Assembly (NCBI GenBank): GCA_046262415.1
Contig: JBHEMU010000146.1
Span: 1 to 64,000 of the forward strand
Length of the DNA: 64,000 nt
Reading direction: 5' to 3'
DNA from: JACDAS01 sp046262415
GTDB lineage: Bacteria; Actinomycetota; Thermoleophilia; Gaiellales; Gaiellaceae
Below are positions 56,414 through 64,000 of this stretch, in pieces (position 1 is the first letter of the stretch; each line of letters begins with the position of its first letter). The notes below the pieces were generated by a model. It made no database searches and had not been told where the DNA came from. It was given only the letters and a program-made list of their open reading frames with translations. The position numbers and the translations under genes are program-made.

Positions 56414-58360
56414 ATGCGCCTGCTTCGTACGATCGCGACCACCCTCGCGCTGGGCGCGGTGATCGCGGCGAGCGCATCGGGCGCCCCCACCGGCCCGGAC
56501 GCCCGGAGCGTGACCGCCGTGCTCGCGCCGATGGGCGCGGCGAGCGCGACGCTCGGAGCGCCGTTCAGGTTCCGCGCCACGCTGACGAGCAAGGAGACCT
56601 TCACGAAGGCGGTCGAGTTCCGGATCCGGCATGCGGGCACCGACGTCGCCTTCCTGCGCGAGCTCGTCGTCATCCCCGAGGGCCTGAGCGTCGAGCTCGC
56701 CCAGACGGTGACACCGGGCCAGTGGTTCAAGGGCAAGGGTCAGTACGAGGTCGTCGCGGTGGTGGACGGCGCGCCCCTCGGACCGCCGCTCCGCTTCGAG
56801 GTGGGGGCCGCCAGGCGGGCGGTGCCGCTCTTCCGGGACGTGACCGACGCCGCGAAGCTGACCACGAGCCTGCCCGAGCCCAACTGCAAGCGCGTCTCGA
56901 GCGGAGCGGCCTGGGCCGACGTCGACCGTGACGGTCGGCTCGACCTGTTCGTGACGCGGGAGGAGCTGCCGACCCAACTGTACCTCCAGCAGCGGGGCGG
57001 CACGTTCGTCGAGGAGAGCGCGGCGCGGGGCGTCGTCGGCAACGGCCTGAGCGCGAACGGCGCCGTCTTCGCCGACTACGACAACGACGGGGACGCCGAC
57101 CTCTACGTCGTCAACGACGGCGCGAACCTCCTCTACCGGAACGACGGGACGGGGCACTTCACCGACGTGACTGCGGCGGCGGGCGTCCAGGGGGGCCTCT
57201 TCATGCACGTCACGGGCTCCTGGGCCGACTACGACAAGGACGGGTGGCTCGACCTCTACGTGGCGAACCACGGGCACTGCTACCGCACCACCGACCTCCT
57301 GCTGTTCGCGAACGACCCGGACCAGCTCTTCCACAACAACGGCGACGGGACGTTCACCGACGTGAGCGCGCTCGTGCAGCCGGATCGCAGCCTGACGCCG
57401 GAGCTGCTCGAGGGCGCCGGCTACATCGGCACGTGGTTCGACTACAACTCCGACGGCCGGCCGGACCTCTACGTCGGCAACGACAACGTCGGGTCGCGCT
57501 CCGACCGTAACCGCCTCTACCGAAACGACGGGCGCGGCGCCGACGGGCAGTGGCACTTCACCGACGTCTCGATCGCGTCGGGATCCTCGTTCCTGATGAA
57601 CTCGATGGGGATCGGGGTCGGCGACTACGACCGCGACCTCGACTTCGACCTCGCGATCTCGAACGTCGGCGGCAACAAGCTCCTCCGCAACAACGGCGAC
57701 GGCTCGTTCAGGAGCGTCGCCGAGCAGGCGGGCGTCGAGCGGCCGCACCAGCGGGCCGAGCGGTACTCCGTCACCTGGGGCGCGCTCTTCGGCGACTTCA
57801 ACCTGGACGGCTGGGAGGACCTCTACGTCGCCGGCGGCTACCTGATCGACTGGGGCATCTCGACGCTGGGCCAGCGCGACACGCCGCAGACGAACCAGCT
57901 CTTCCTCAACAACTGGGACGGCACCTTCCTCGACGTCAGCGCTCCGAGCGGCAGCGACGATCCGGGCCAGTCCCGGGGCGTCGCGGCCGCCGACTACGAC
58001 CGCGACGGCGACCTCGACCTGTACGTGGTCAACCAGGGCGGGAGCCCGCACCTCTTCCGTAACGACACCCCCAGGGGCAAGCGGCACTGGCTCGAGGTGA
58101 ACCCGGTCGGCACGCGCTCGAACCGCGACGCCTGCGGCACACGCCTCGTGGTGACGCTCCGGAGCGGCGCGAGGCTGCTGCGCGAGGTCTCCTGCGGCTC
58201 CACGAGCGTCAGCTCCGGCAGCGAGAGGGTCGTCCACTATGGTCTGGGAACGGCGCTGGCCGTCAAGCAGCTCGAGGTCACGTGGCCGTCCGGGCTCAAG
58301 CAGACGTTCAGGAAGGTCAAGCTCGACCGGCGGCTGACGCTCACGGAACCCAAGGCCTGA
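56414..58360 (+). CDS. secreted FG-GAP/VCBS-repeat protein with C-terminal ASPIC/UnbV domain, copy 2
   Basis: This 648-residue tandem paralogue of the preceding gene has the same order: signal peptide (RLLRTIATTLALGAVIAASA), immunoglobulin-like region, and FG-GAP repeats (ADVDRDGRLDLF, ADYDNDGDADLY, GDYDRDLDFDLA, ADYDRDGDLDLY). The ASPIC/UnbV end is WLEVNPVGTRSNRDACGTRL and LEVTWPSGLKQTF. GAGGAG lies shortly before the ATG, 8 bp after the first copy's stop. Near-identical end motifs and similar length show a local duplication. Confidence 0.92.
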   Translation: MRLLRTIATTLALGAVIAASASGAPTGPDARSVTAVLAPMGAASATLGAPFRFRATLTSKETFTKAVEFRIRHAGTDVAFLRELVVIPEGLSVELAQTVTPGQWFKGKGQYEVVAVVDGAPLGPPLRFEVGAARRAVPLFRDVTDAAKLTTSLPEPNCKRVSSGAAWADVDRDGRLDLFVTREELPTQLYLQQRGGTFVEESAARGVVGNGLSANGAVFADYDNDGDADLYVVNDGANLLYRNDGTGHFTDVTAAAGVQGGLFMHVTGSWADYDKDGWLDLYVANHGHCYRTTDLLLFANDPDQLFHNNGDGTFTDVSALVQPDRSLTPELLEGAGYIGTWFDYNSDGRPDLYVGNDNVGSRSDRNRLYRNDGRGADGQWHFTDVSIASGSSFLMNSMGIGVGDYDRDLDFDLAISNVGGNKLLRNNGDGSFRSVAEQAGVERPHQRAERYSVTWGALFGDFNLDGWEDLYVAGGYLIDWGISTLGQRDTPQTNQLFLNNWDGTFLDVSAPSGSDDPGQSRGVAAADYDRDGDLDLYVVNQGGSPHLFRNDTPRGKRHWLEVNPVGTRSNRDACGTRLVVTLRSGARLLREVSCGSTSVSSGSERVVHYGLGTALAVKQLEVTWPSGLKQTFRKVKLDRRLTLTEPKA

Positions 58361-58373
58361 CGAGGGAGGGAAG

Positions 58374-59879
58374 ATGTCGATGAGGCGCAAGCTACGTGTC
58401 CTGCTCCTGGCGGCGCTGCTCGGCTCGGTGGCGACGCTCGGCGGGACGGCCACGACGGGCTCGGCCTCGAGCACGAGCGCGAACCCGGCGGACTGGAAGC
58501 TGTGGCACTTGACCGCGGCCAGCCAGTTCCGGCCCAGCGCTCCGCCGGCGGCGGGCTCTCGGACGACGAAGGCCGAGCTCCGCCAGCTCAAGCGGCTGCA
58601 GCGGAAGCGCACCGCGAAGATCCAGGAGCTCGTCCGGAAGTGGAACGGGACGCCGGCGGCCGCGGTCTGGACCGACGTCGCCCTGCAGATGATCCGCGAC
58701 TACCGCCCGCGGCCTCCCTTCAGCGCCCGCATTCTCGCGCTCCTGGAGACCGGCATGTACGACGCGATGGTCGCCGCCGCGGACGCTTCCCGCGTCTACG
58801 CGAGGAACCGCCCCGCCCCGTCCAAGCTCGACCCGAGCATCAAGCCGCTCGTCAAGGGCGCGCACGCCTGCGTACCCCCCGAGGCGGCGATCGCGGGTGC
58901 CGCCGAGAAGCTGCTCGCGTACCTCTTCCCGGCCGAGCCCACGCGCACGTTCACGGCGCTGGCGACGCAGGCGGTCAACTCCCGCCTGTACGCCGGGACG
59001 AACTACCGCGGCGACCTGCAGAGCGCCCGCGCGCTCGGCCAGAAGGTCGCGGCGGTCGTGATCGCCTACGCCAGGGCCGACCGCAGCAACAGCACCGGCT
59101 TCTCCGAGGGACCCTTTCGCGGCGAGGAGTTCTGGGTGACGTCGCCGCCGTCCTACGAGGGCGCCGTCGGCGGCCCGGTCGGCAAGTGGAAGCCCTGGCT
59201 GCTGAAGGAACCCGGGTCGATGCGACACGTTCTCCCCGGGCCGTCGAAGTACGGGCCCCCACAGTTCATGGCACAGCTCCAGAAAGTGCTCGACACGAGT
59301 TTCAAGCTCACGCCCGAGCAGAAGCAGATCGCCGACTTCTGGGACGACCGCCCCGGCACGAACACGCCGCCGGGGCACTGGGTCGCGATCGCGCTGCAGC
59401 TGATCAAGGCCTACAAGACGCCGCCCGCGCAGGCGGCCAGGATCCTCGCGCTGCTCGGCACGGTGGAGGCGGACTCGGTGATCGCCGCCTGGGAGGCCAA
59501 GTACCACTGGTGGTCGATCCGGCCGATCACGGCGATCTGGCGCCTCTGCGACGGCGGGGGTAAGCTCTGCACGGAGGCCGAGGTGACCGCCCAGCCCAGC
59601 CGGGCGACCTACCGGAACAGGTGGTACTCGTACATCACGACGCCGCCCTTCCCCGCCTATCCCAGTGGCCACGCGGCCTTCTCGGGCGGGGGGGCGAGGC
59701 TGCTCGGCCACTTCTACCCCAAGGCGCGCGCCAGCCTGAACGCCCTCGCCGACCAGGCTGCGCTGTCGCGACTGCTCGGCGGCATCCACTTCGAGGAGGA
59801 CAACCGTGACGGCCTCCTCCTCGGCCGGGCGGTCGCCGACCTCGCGATTGCGCGGGCCGTGTCCGACGGCTCCGGATAG
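58374..59879 (+). CDS. secreted vanadium-dependent haloperoxidase/PAP2-fold protein
   Basis: This 501-residue protein has a signal peptide (KLRVLLLAALLGSVATLGG). All vanadate-site residues are present at family spacing: Lys376 and Arg383 in KYHWWSIRP, Ser431-Gly432-His433 in PAYPSGHAAFSGG, and Arg466 and His472 in RLLGGIHFEEDNRDG. The family either oxidises halides with peroxide or acts as an acid phosphatase; halide specificity cannot be read. GGGAGG lies before the ATG and the gene follows the FG-GAP pair by 13 bp, so the three are probably one transcript. An ATG two codons later is possible. Confidence 0.9.
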   Translation: MSMRRKLRVLLLAALLGSVATLGGTATTGSASSTSANPADWKLWHLTAASQFRPSAPPAAGSRTTKAELRQLKRLQRKRTAKIQELVRKWNGTPAAAVWTDVALQMIRDYRPRPPFSARILALLETGMYDAMVAAADASRVYARNRPAPSKLDPSIKPLVKGAHACVPPEAAIAGAAEKLLAYLFPAEPTRTFTALATQAVNSRLYAGTNYRGDLQSARALGQKVAAVVIAYARADRSNSTGFSEGPFRGEEFWVTSPPSYEGAVGGPVGKWKPWLLKEPGSMRHVLPGPSKYGPPQFMAQLQKVLDTSFKLTPEQKQIADFWDDRPGTNTPPGHWVAIALQLIKAYKTPPAQAARILALLGTVEADSVIAAWEAKYHWWSIRPITAIWRLCDGGGKLCTEAEVTAQPSRATYRNRWYSYITTPPFPAYPSGHAAFSGGGARLLGHFYPKARASLNALADQAALSRLLGGIHFEEDNRDGLLLGRAVADLAIARAVSDGSG

Positions 59880-59941
59880 GCCTGATCGGGCGCCTGCCCT
59901 AGCAGCGTGGGTCTCGACCCGGATGCGCGCGTGCGGTCGAC

Positions 59942-59997
59942 TCAGACGGAGCACGGGCAAGCCCGCGCTCCTGGGGTCGGCGTCGCAAGCGACGCCT
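59942..59997. repeat. dispersed palindromic element, copy 2
   Basis: It contains the hairpin GCACGGGCAAGCCCGCGC and the perfect palindrome GGCGTCGCAAGCGACGCC (59979-59996), in the same order and flanks as copy 1 at 47100-47157. The GTG start of the next gene (59999) is two bases after the palindrome. The rest of the gap (59880-59941) shows nothing recognisable. Confidence 0.68.
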
Positions 59998-59998
59998 A

Positions 59999-61372
59999 GT
60001 GAAGGGCCGGCGCTTCCTCGCCCTCGCGGCGCTCCTCGCCGCGCTCGGCGCGATCCACGCACTGGTCTACCTGCCGCTGGTCTCGCCGCACGAGACGGGC
60101 GACTCGCCCTACTACACGGCCGCCGCGCACGCGCTCCTCGACGGCGGGTACTCGACGCCGCTCGGCCGGGTGGACATCACCGGCCTCGAGTTCCACGGCG
60201 ACCTGTCGGCGGTGGAGAAGCGCGAGACGTTCAGGACGCCCGGGTACCCGCTCTTCCTGGCGCTGCTGGGCGGCGGCACCAGCGACGTGTCGGAGGCCCT
60301 GGTGATGGTCGTGCAGGCGCTGCTGACCGGCGCGAGCGTCTTCCTGCTGGCACTCTGCGTCCGCCGGCTGTGGGGTGCGGGCGTCGCGCTCGCGGCCGCT
60401 GCGGTCTACGCGATCGACCCGTTCTCGAAGCGCTACGCGGCGCTGCTTCTCTCGGAGGCGCTGTCGACGTTCCTCTTCCTCGCCGCGGCGTACGCGTTCG
60501 TCGAGGCGTGGGAGCGGCGGTCGACCCGCTGGTGGGGCGCGTGCGGCGCCATCTGCGGCGCGCTCGTCCTCGTGCGGCCCGTGTTCGTCTTCCTGCCGTT
60601 CTTCGTGGTGCCGGCGCTGGCGCTCCGCCGGGAGGGCTGGGGAGCGTTCGCGCGCCGCGCCGCCGTCTACGCGGCCGCCGCGGGGCTGCTCGTCGCCCCC
60701 TGGCTCGCGTGGCAGCTCCACGTGCTCGGCCGGCCCGTGCTGCAGAGCTTCGGCACCGGCTGGGGCTTCCTCTACGCCGCGCACGGCGAGGGCCACGGCC
60801 GGACCGGCGGCGACGTCGCGAACGACCCCGATTTCCAGCGGGACTTCTACTCCGTCCACCGCCTCGCGCCCCCGGCGGCCGTGCTGCGCCGCGACCCGGA
60901 CGCCTACGGCCGTTACCTGGTCAGGGCCGACGCCGAGCAGCGCCGCATCGCGCGCACGCTCTACGCGGAGCGGCTCCGGGAACGCCCGGCGCGCGTCGTC
61001 TGGGAGTCGCTCTACCGGTCGTACTTCCTCTGGATGGCGCACGAGGACTGGCGGCAGCCGACCGGCGCCGCGCTGCTGCTGCTGCGGCTGCTCGACTGGC
61101 TGGTGCTGATGCTCGCCGCGACCGGGGCGGTGCTCGCGGTGCGGCGGCCCGGGGCTTCACGGGCGTTCGCAGTCCTCCTCGTCTCGTTCACGCTCGCGAG
61201 CGGGCTCGGACACGTCGAGGCCCGGTACTCGATCCCGTTGCGCGGCCTCTTCCTCGCCCTCGCCACCTACGCCGCCCTCGCGTTGCTGCGCCGCGCGAGA
61301 GAGGCGCTCGCCGCCAGGAAGGCGCAGATCCAGACGCTCGACGTTGCGACGTTACCGACGGACAGGAGGTAG
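59999..61372 (+). CDS. GT39/PMT-like membrane glycosyltransferase
   Basis: This 457-residue polytopic protein has a first outer loop with HETGDSPYYTAAAHALLDGG, the acidic ExGDS motif of PMT/ArnT-type GT-C enzymes, and RETFRTPGYPLFLALLGG. About ten hydrophobic helices and a soluble loop (HGRTGGDVANDPDFQRDFYS) follow. It would use a polyprenyl-phosphate sugar at the outer face. The GTG lies two bases after a palindromic element, and no ribosome-binding site is visible. The last 106 bp are antisense to the ligase gene at 61267-62616. Confidence 0.85.
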   Translation: MKGRRFLALAALLAALGAIHALVYLPLVSPHETGDSPYYTAAAHALLDGGYSTPLGRVDITGLEFHGDLSAVEKRETFRTPGYPLFLALLGGGTSDVSEALVMVVQALLTGASVFLLALCVRRLWGAGVALAAAAVYAIDPFSKRYAALLLSEALSTFLFLAAAYAFVEAWERRSTRWWGACGAICGALVLVRPVFVFLPFFVVPALALRREGWGAFARRAAVYAAAAGLLVAPWLAWQLHVLGRPVLQSFGTGWGFLYAAHGEGHGRTGGDVANDPDFQRDFYSVHRLAPPAAVLRRDPDAYGRYLVRADAEQRRIARTLYAERLRERPARVVWESLYRSYFLWMAHEDWRQPTGAALLLLRLLDWLVLMLAATGAVLAVRRPGASRAFAVLLVSFTLASGLGHVEARYSIPLRGLFLALATYAALALLRRAREALAARKAQIQTLDVATLPTDRR

Positions 61373-62616
61373 CTCTGCGTCACGCCGCCGAGGAGGGCGG
61401 CCACCGCGACCGAGGTGGCGGCCGCGAGGGTCAGCCGCTCGGCCTGCGGCGCCTCCCGTAGCGACCGCCGGGCCGCGCCGAGCAGCGCCGCGGCGGCGGC
61501 GAGGAAGGCGATCAGCCCGGCGACGCCGAGCTGGAGCAGGAGACCGATGTACGAGTTCTCCGGCAGGGCGGAGGCGAAGAAGTAGAAGCGGTCGACGAAG
61601 ACCTCCGCCTCGGTGCCGAAGCCGTAGCCGGCCACGGGTCGCTCGAGCGCCTGGCCGACGGCGGCGGGCCAAGCCTGCCCGCGCCCGCTGCCGCCGAGGA
61701 GCTTCCGGCGGATCGCCGGTGGCCTGCCACCCGGTCCGCCCCGCCCGATCTCGGCCTCGAGCGGCAGCGACAGGCTCGCATCCCGCGAGAATGCCGGCCG
61801 GGACGGCTCGCCCCCGGGCGAGGGGCTCGGTAGCTGCTGGACGCCCAGGTTCGCGAGGGCGAGGACGGCGACGGCGGCCGCGAGCCACGAGCGCCGGCGG
61901 GCCGGGCCGCCGGCGAGCAGAACGAGCACGAGCAGGGCGGGGAACGCGGCGAGCAGGGCGCCGCGCGAGCCCGACGCGACGAGCGATCCGTCCAGCAGAC
62001 CGAACACGGCAATCCCCGCGACGCGGGCCCGGCGGGTGCGGGCCGCCAGCACGAGCCATCCGGCGAGGGGGAGGGTCACGCCGAGCAGGAGCGCGACGGT
62101 GTTCGGGTTCTCGCCGAGGCCGCGGTAGCGCCAGGGGTACTGGGAGCTCGCGCTCTGGACGGCCTCGTCGTAGAGGACGGCGAGGACGACGAGCCCCGCG
62201 ACCGCGACCGCGACCACCCCGGCGACGATCCCGAGCAGGACCCTCCGCGCCGTCTCCGGGCGGCTCGCGCCGGCGATCCCGAGCGCCGCGGCCGTGAGAA
62301 ACAGGAGCGCGAGCGAGCCCGCCCGACCCAGCGTGAGCCTGGGATCGACCGACCAGACTGCGGAGAGCGCCCCCAGTCCGGCGAGGGCGGCGAGGCCCAG
62401 CAGCCAGGCCGGCGGCCTGACCGGACGCGGCCGCTCGAGCACGAGGTGGAGCAGCGCCAGCCCGCAGAGCGTGACGAGGCAGATCCAGCGGAGTGGGCGC
62501 CCGACGCGGAGCACCGGGATCACCGCGGAGGAGCCGCAGGTGAACGCGAAGACCGTCCCGGCGATCGTGAGCGGGAGAACGAGCTCGAGCGCGCGCCGCG
62601 GCGTCAACTCAGTCAC
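61267..62616 (-). CDS. O-antigen ligase/polymerase-like membrane protein (Wzy_C), third copy
   Basis: This 449-residue protein has about twelve membrane helices and GLGENPNTVALLLGVTLPLA. The outer loop contains QALERPVAGYGFGTEAEVF and YFFASALPENSYIGLLLQLG, where the Glu-Asn-Ser-Tyr segment corresponds to the conserved ligase motif. It is diverged from the two other copies. The GTG start directly follows the stop of the upstream gene (TGAGTG). Its C-terminal 35 codons overlap the convergent GT39-like gene. Confidence 0.85.
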   Translation of the reverse strand: MTELTPRRALELVLPLTIAGTVFAFTCGSSAVIPVLRVGRPLRWICLVTLCGLALLHLVLERPRPVRPPAWLLGLAALAGLGALSAVWSVDPRLTLGRAGSLALLFLTAAALGIAGASRPETARRVLLGIVAGVVAVAVAGLVVLAVLYDEAVQSASSQYPWRYRGLGENPNTVALLLGVTLPLAGWLVLAARTRRARVAGIAVFGLLDGSLVASGSRGALLAAFPALLVLVLLAGGPARRRSWLAAAVAVLALANLGVQQLPSPSPGGEPSRPAFSRDASLSLPLEAEIGRGGPGGRPPAIRRKLLGGSGRGQAWPAAVGQALERPVAGYGFGTEAEVFVDRFYFFASALPENSYIGLLLQLGVAGLIAFLAAAAALLGAARRSLREAPQAERLTLAAATSVAVAALLGGVTQSYLLSVGNVATSSVWICAFLAASASLARRSNARAA

Positions 62617-63030
62617 TCAACGCCCCGGTGCCCCGAGCCGGTGGAGCAGCCGGTCGACGAGCGCCCGGTCGACGACGATCGTGGAGGCGTCGGGCTCCTC
62701 CCGCAGGCTGGCGATCGTAGGGTCGCCGGAGTCCCGGCGGTCGATCGCCTCGACCAGCCGTCCCCTGCCGTCGAAGCAGAGCTCGAGCGCGAAGCGGTTT
62801 CCACCTCGCCGGTAGAGCAGGCAGTCGAAGCGCAGGGCGACGCCGATCCGGTAGGCCGAGAGCGTCGGGCCGTCGAGCGGCCCCACGAGCTGCCGGATCT
62901 GGCGCAGGCCGCGCAGCTCCTCGCGGACGTGACGGCCTCGTTCCCAGCGGCCGACCGCGATCACGCCCGCGAGGACGGCGAAGGCCAGGACCGCGGCGAT
63001 CGCCAACCGGCGAGGCGAGTGCCTAGCCAC
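62617..63030 (-). CDS. small membrane-anchored protein of unknown function
   Basis: This 137-residue protein has a basic N-terminus and one transmembrane helix (RRLAIAAVLAFAVLAGVIAV, about 7-26). The outer domain of about 105 residues contains two cysteines (RFDCLLYRRG, ALELCFDGRG) that may pair, and a helical end with RALVDRLLHRLGAPG. I recognise no family. It is co-transcribed between a GT4 and a ligase-like gene (8-bp overlap upstream), so a role in export or attachment of the glycan is possible but unproven. The start is a GTG. Confidence 0.7.
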   Translation of the reverse strand: MARHSPRRLAIAAVLAFAVLAGVIAVGRWERGRHVREELRGLRQIRQLVGPLDGPTLSAYRIGVALRFDCLLYRRGGNRFALELCFDGRGRLVEAIDRRDSGDPTIASLREEPDASTIVVDRALVDRLLHRLGAPGR

Positions 63031-64000
63031 GCGTCGCGCCGGCCAGCTCGTGCAGCAGGTCGCGGTAGCGGCCGACGGCGACCGTCCGGTCGGCCTCGGC
63101 CGTCACGTACTCACGACCGCGCCGCCCCAGCTGCTCGAGGTCGATGTCGCCCGCGTGGGCCTTGCGGATCGCACCCGCGAGCAGCTCCGGGCGCCCGGGC
63201 GGCACCACGAGTCCGCACTCCGCCTCCGCCACGACGTGGGCGGTCTCGCTGTCGGGGTCGACGGCGGCGATCACCGGCCGGCCTGCGGCCATGATCCCGT
63301 AGAGCCTGCTCGGCACGACGTACCCGGCGAGCCCCCGCGCGAGCCCGACCACGTGCACGTCGGCCGCGGACAGCGACTGGGGCAGCGCGGCGCGTGGCTG
63401 GTACGGGAAGAAGCGCACCTTGTCGGCCTCGAGCCGCTCCGCCAGCTCCATCACCGCCTCGCGCCGGGCGCCCTCGCCGACGATCGCGACCGTCAGGTCG
63501 CCGAGGTCGCGGAGGAACGTCGCCGAGCGGACGAGCGCGTCGAGGTTCTGCGCGTGACCGACGTTGCCGGAGTGCATGACGACGAACCCTCCGTCCAGGT
63601 CGTGCTCCCGGGCCCACGGGTTGTCCCGCGACTGCGGCGTGAGCACGCTCGTGTCGACCCAGTTGGGGATCACGCGGAGTCGCTCCGGGCGCGCCCCCTT
63701 CTCCTCCAGGCGGCGGCGCATCGTGCTCCCGATCGCGACGACCCGGTCGGCCCGGCGCAGGTAGAAGGAGATCGCCCGGCGCAGGAAGCCCACCAGCACG
63801 GGGTTCTCGAGGCGCTTCAGCTCGACGGCGATCTCGGGAAACACGTCCTGGCTGATCACGACGAGGGGCGCGTCGAAGCGCCGGGCGACGCCGAGCGCGA
63901 CGTCGGCGATGATCGGCGGGTCGGTCATGCAGAGCACGATGTCGGGCCGTGCGGACGTGAGACCCACCCGCAGGGACTCGGCCAGGTAGGTCGCGTAGTT
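63023..64000 (-). CDS. WbuB/WcaI-like family 4 glycosyltransferase, 5' end outside window
   Basis: At least 325 residues are visible and the frame is open to the window edge. Motifs are PDIVLCMTDPPIIADVALGV, PLVVISQDVFPEIAVELKRL, YLRRADRVVAIGSTMRRRL, RLRVIPNWVDTSVLTPQSRD, VVMHSGNVGHAQNLDALVR and YVVPSRLYGIMAAGRPVIAA. The D-FP, IPNW-D and GN-G-AQN motifs are diagnostic of WbuB-like transferases, many of which add FucNAc or fucose. That fits the GDP-fucose pathway at the left end, but is not proof. Confidence 0.9.
   Translation of the reverse strand, partial: NYATYLAESLRVGLTSARPDIVLCMTDPPIIADVALGVARRFDAPLVVISQDVFPEIAVELKRLENPVLVGFLRRAISFYLRRADRVVAIGSTMRRRLEEKGARPERLRVIPNWVDTSVLTPQSRDNPWAREHDLDGGFVVMHSGNVGHAQNLDALVRSATFLRDLGDLTVAIVGEGARREAVMELAERLEADKVRFFPYQPRAALPQSLSAADVHVVGLARGLAGYVVPSRLYGIMAAGRPVIAAVDPDSETAHVVAEAECGLVVPPGRPELLAGAIRKAHAGDIDLEQLGRRGREYVTAEADRTVAVGRYRDLLHELAGATRG

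Noticed and set aside
53102..58360. A 1752-codon open frame on the plus strand
   Set aside because: Its first half is antisense to the GNAT and GT2 genes and reads as Arg/Pro-rich filler; only 56414-58360 is a real gene, with its own signal peptide and start.
1..64000. tRNA, rRNA or CRISPR array
   Set aside because: No cloverleaf-like sequence, no rRNA motif and no regularly spaced direct repeats were recognised.

Overview
The window is very GC-rich. It uses GTG and TTG start codons freely and packs genes into runs joined by 4-bp ATGA/GTGA overlaps. Many genes have no Shine-Dalgarno site but carry a TANNNT box 6-10 bases before the start codon, the pattern of leaderless transcripts. Together with the gene content this suggests an actinobacterium, perhaps of the Thermoleophilia; that placement is inference, because the window holds no rRNA, tRNA or ribosomal-protein gene.

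Almost the whole window is one very large cell-surface polysaccharide locus. Positions 1-7656 hold gmd, a methyltransferase and a MurJ-like flippase on the minus strand. Divergent from them are an SDR dehydratase, a GDP-L-fucose synthase, a membrane protein and a secreted kelch protein. Positions 7644-11084 are an accessory insertion with visibly less GC-biased codons: a truncated-looking HTH gene, a STAS/GHKL-ATPase/DUF4325 protein, a DUF3800 protein, a terminator and decayed sequence. Positions 11085-19703 hold a DUF2304/GT2 pair, a CgeB-like glycosyltransferase, a methyltransferase, a WbaP-like initiating transferase, a deacetylase-like gene overlapping head-to-head with an asparagine synthase, and a GT39-like protein. 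Positions 19942-33927 hold six more GT4 enzymes, a GNAT, a deacetylase, a Wzx flippase, a divergently promoted Wzy ligase, a methyltransferase, an epimerase and a further GT4. Positions 34094-40967 (minus) run from a GT4 through an epimerase, Wzz, GT2, UDP-xylose synthase-like SDR and a secreted glycoside hydrolase to a methyltransferase. Positions 41014-43970 hold a second initiating transferase, a FemAB-like protein and an ATP-grasp ligase. Positions 44010-54382 hold a frameshifted gene, GT2, Wzy, GT4, a second asparagine synthase, a small secreted protein, a methyltransferase, a WecE/WecD pair and a GT2. Positions 54468-59879 hold two tandem FG-GAP/ASPIC proteins and a vanadium-haloperoxidase-like protein. 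Positions 59999-64000 hold a GT39-like protein, a third Wzy-like protein, a small membrane-anchored protein and a partial WbuB-like GT4.

The genes fit lipid-linked, Wzx/Wzy-type assembly. gmd plus the fucose synthase give GDP-L-fucose. The UXS-like SDR would give UDP-xylose. WecE and WecD would give a 4-acetamido-4,6-dideoxy sugar. Two phosphoglycosyltransferases could start chains, about fifteen glycosyltransferases extend them, two flippases export them, three ligase/polymerase-type proteins polymerise or attach them, and Wzz sets length. Deacetylases, methyltransferases, acyltransferases, two asparagine synthases and the ATP-grasp/FemAB pair would decorate. The duplication of every assembly step suggests at least two polymers, or merged loci.

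Several gene junctions carry palindromic DNA: a 160-bp imperfect palindrome (41658-41817), a 78-bp inverted-repeat unit (19726-19803), a hairpin element present in two copies (near 47.1 and 59.95 kb), and two perfect hairpins inside the 3' end of a wzy gene (45675-45752). These and the 7.6-11.1 kb insertion are the parts least explained by ordinary polysaccharide genes.
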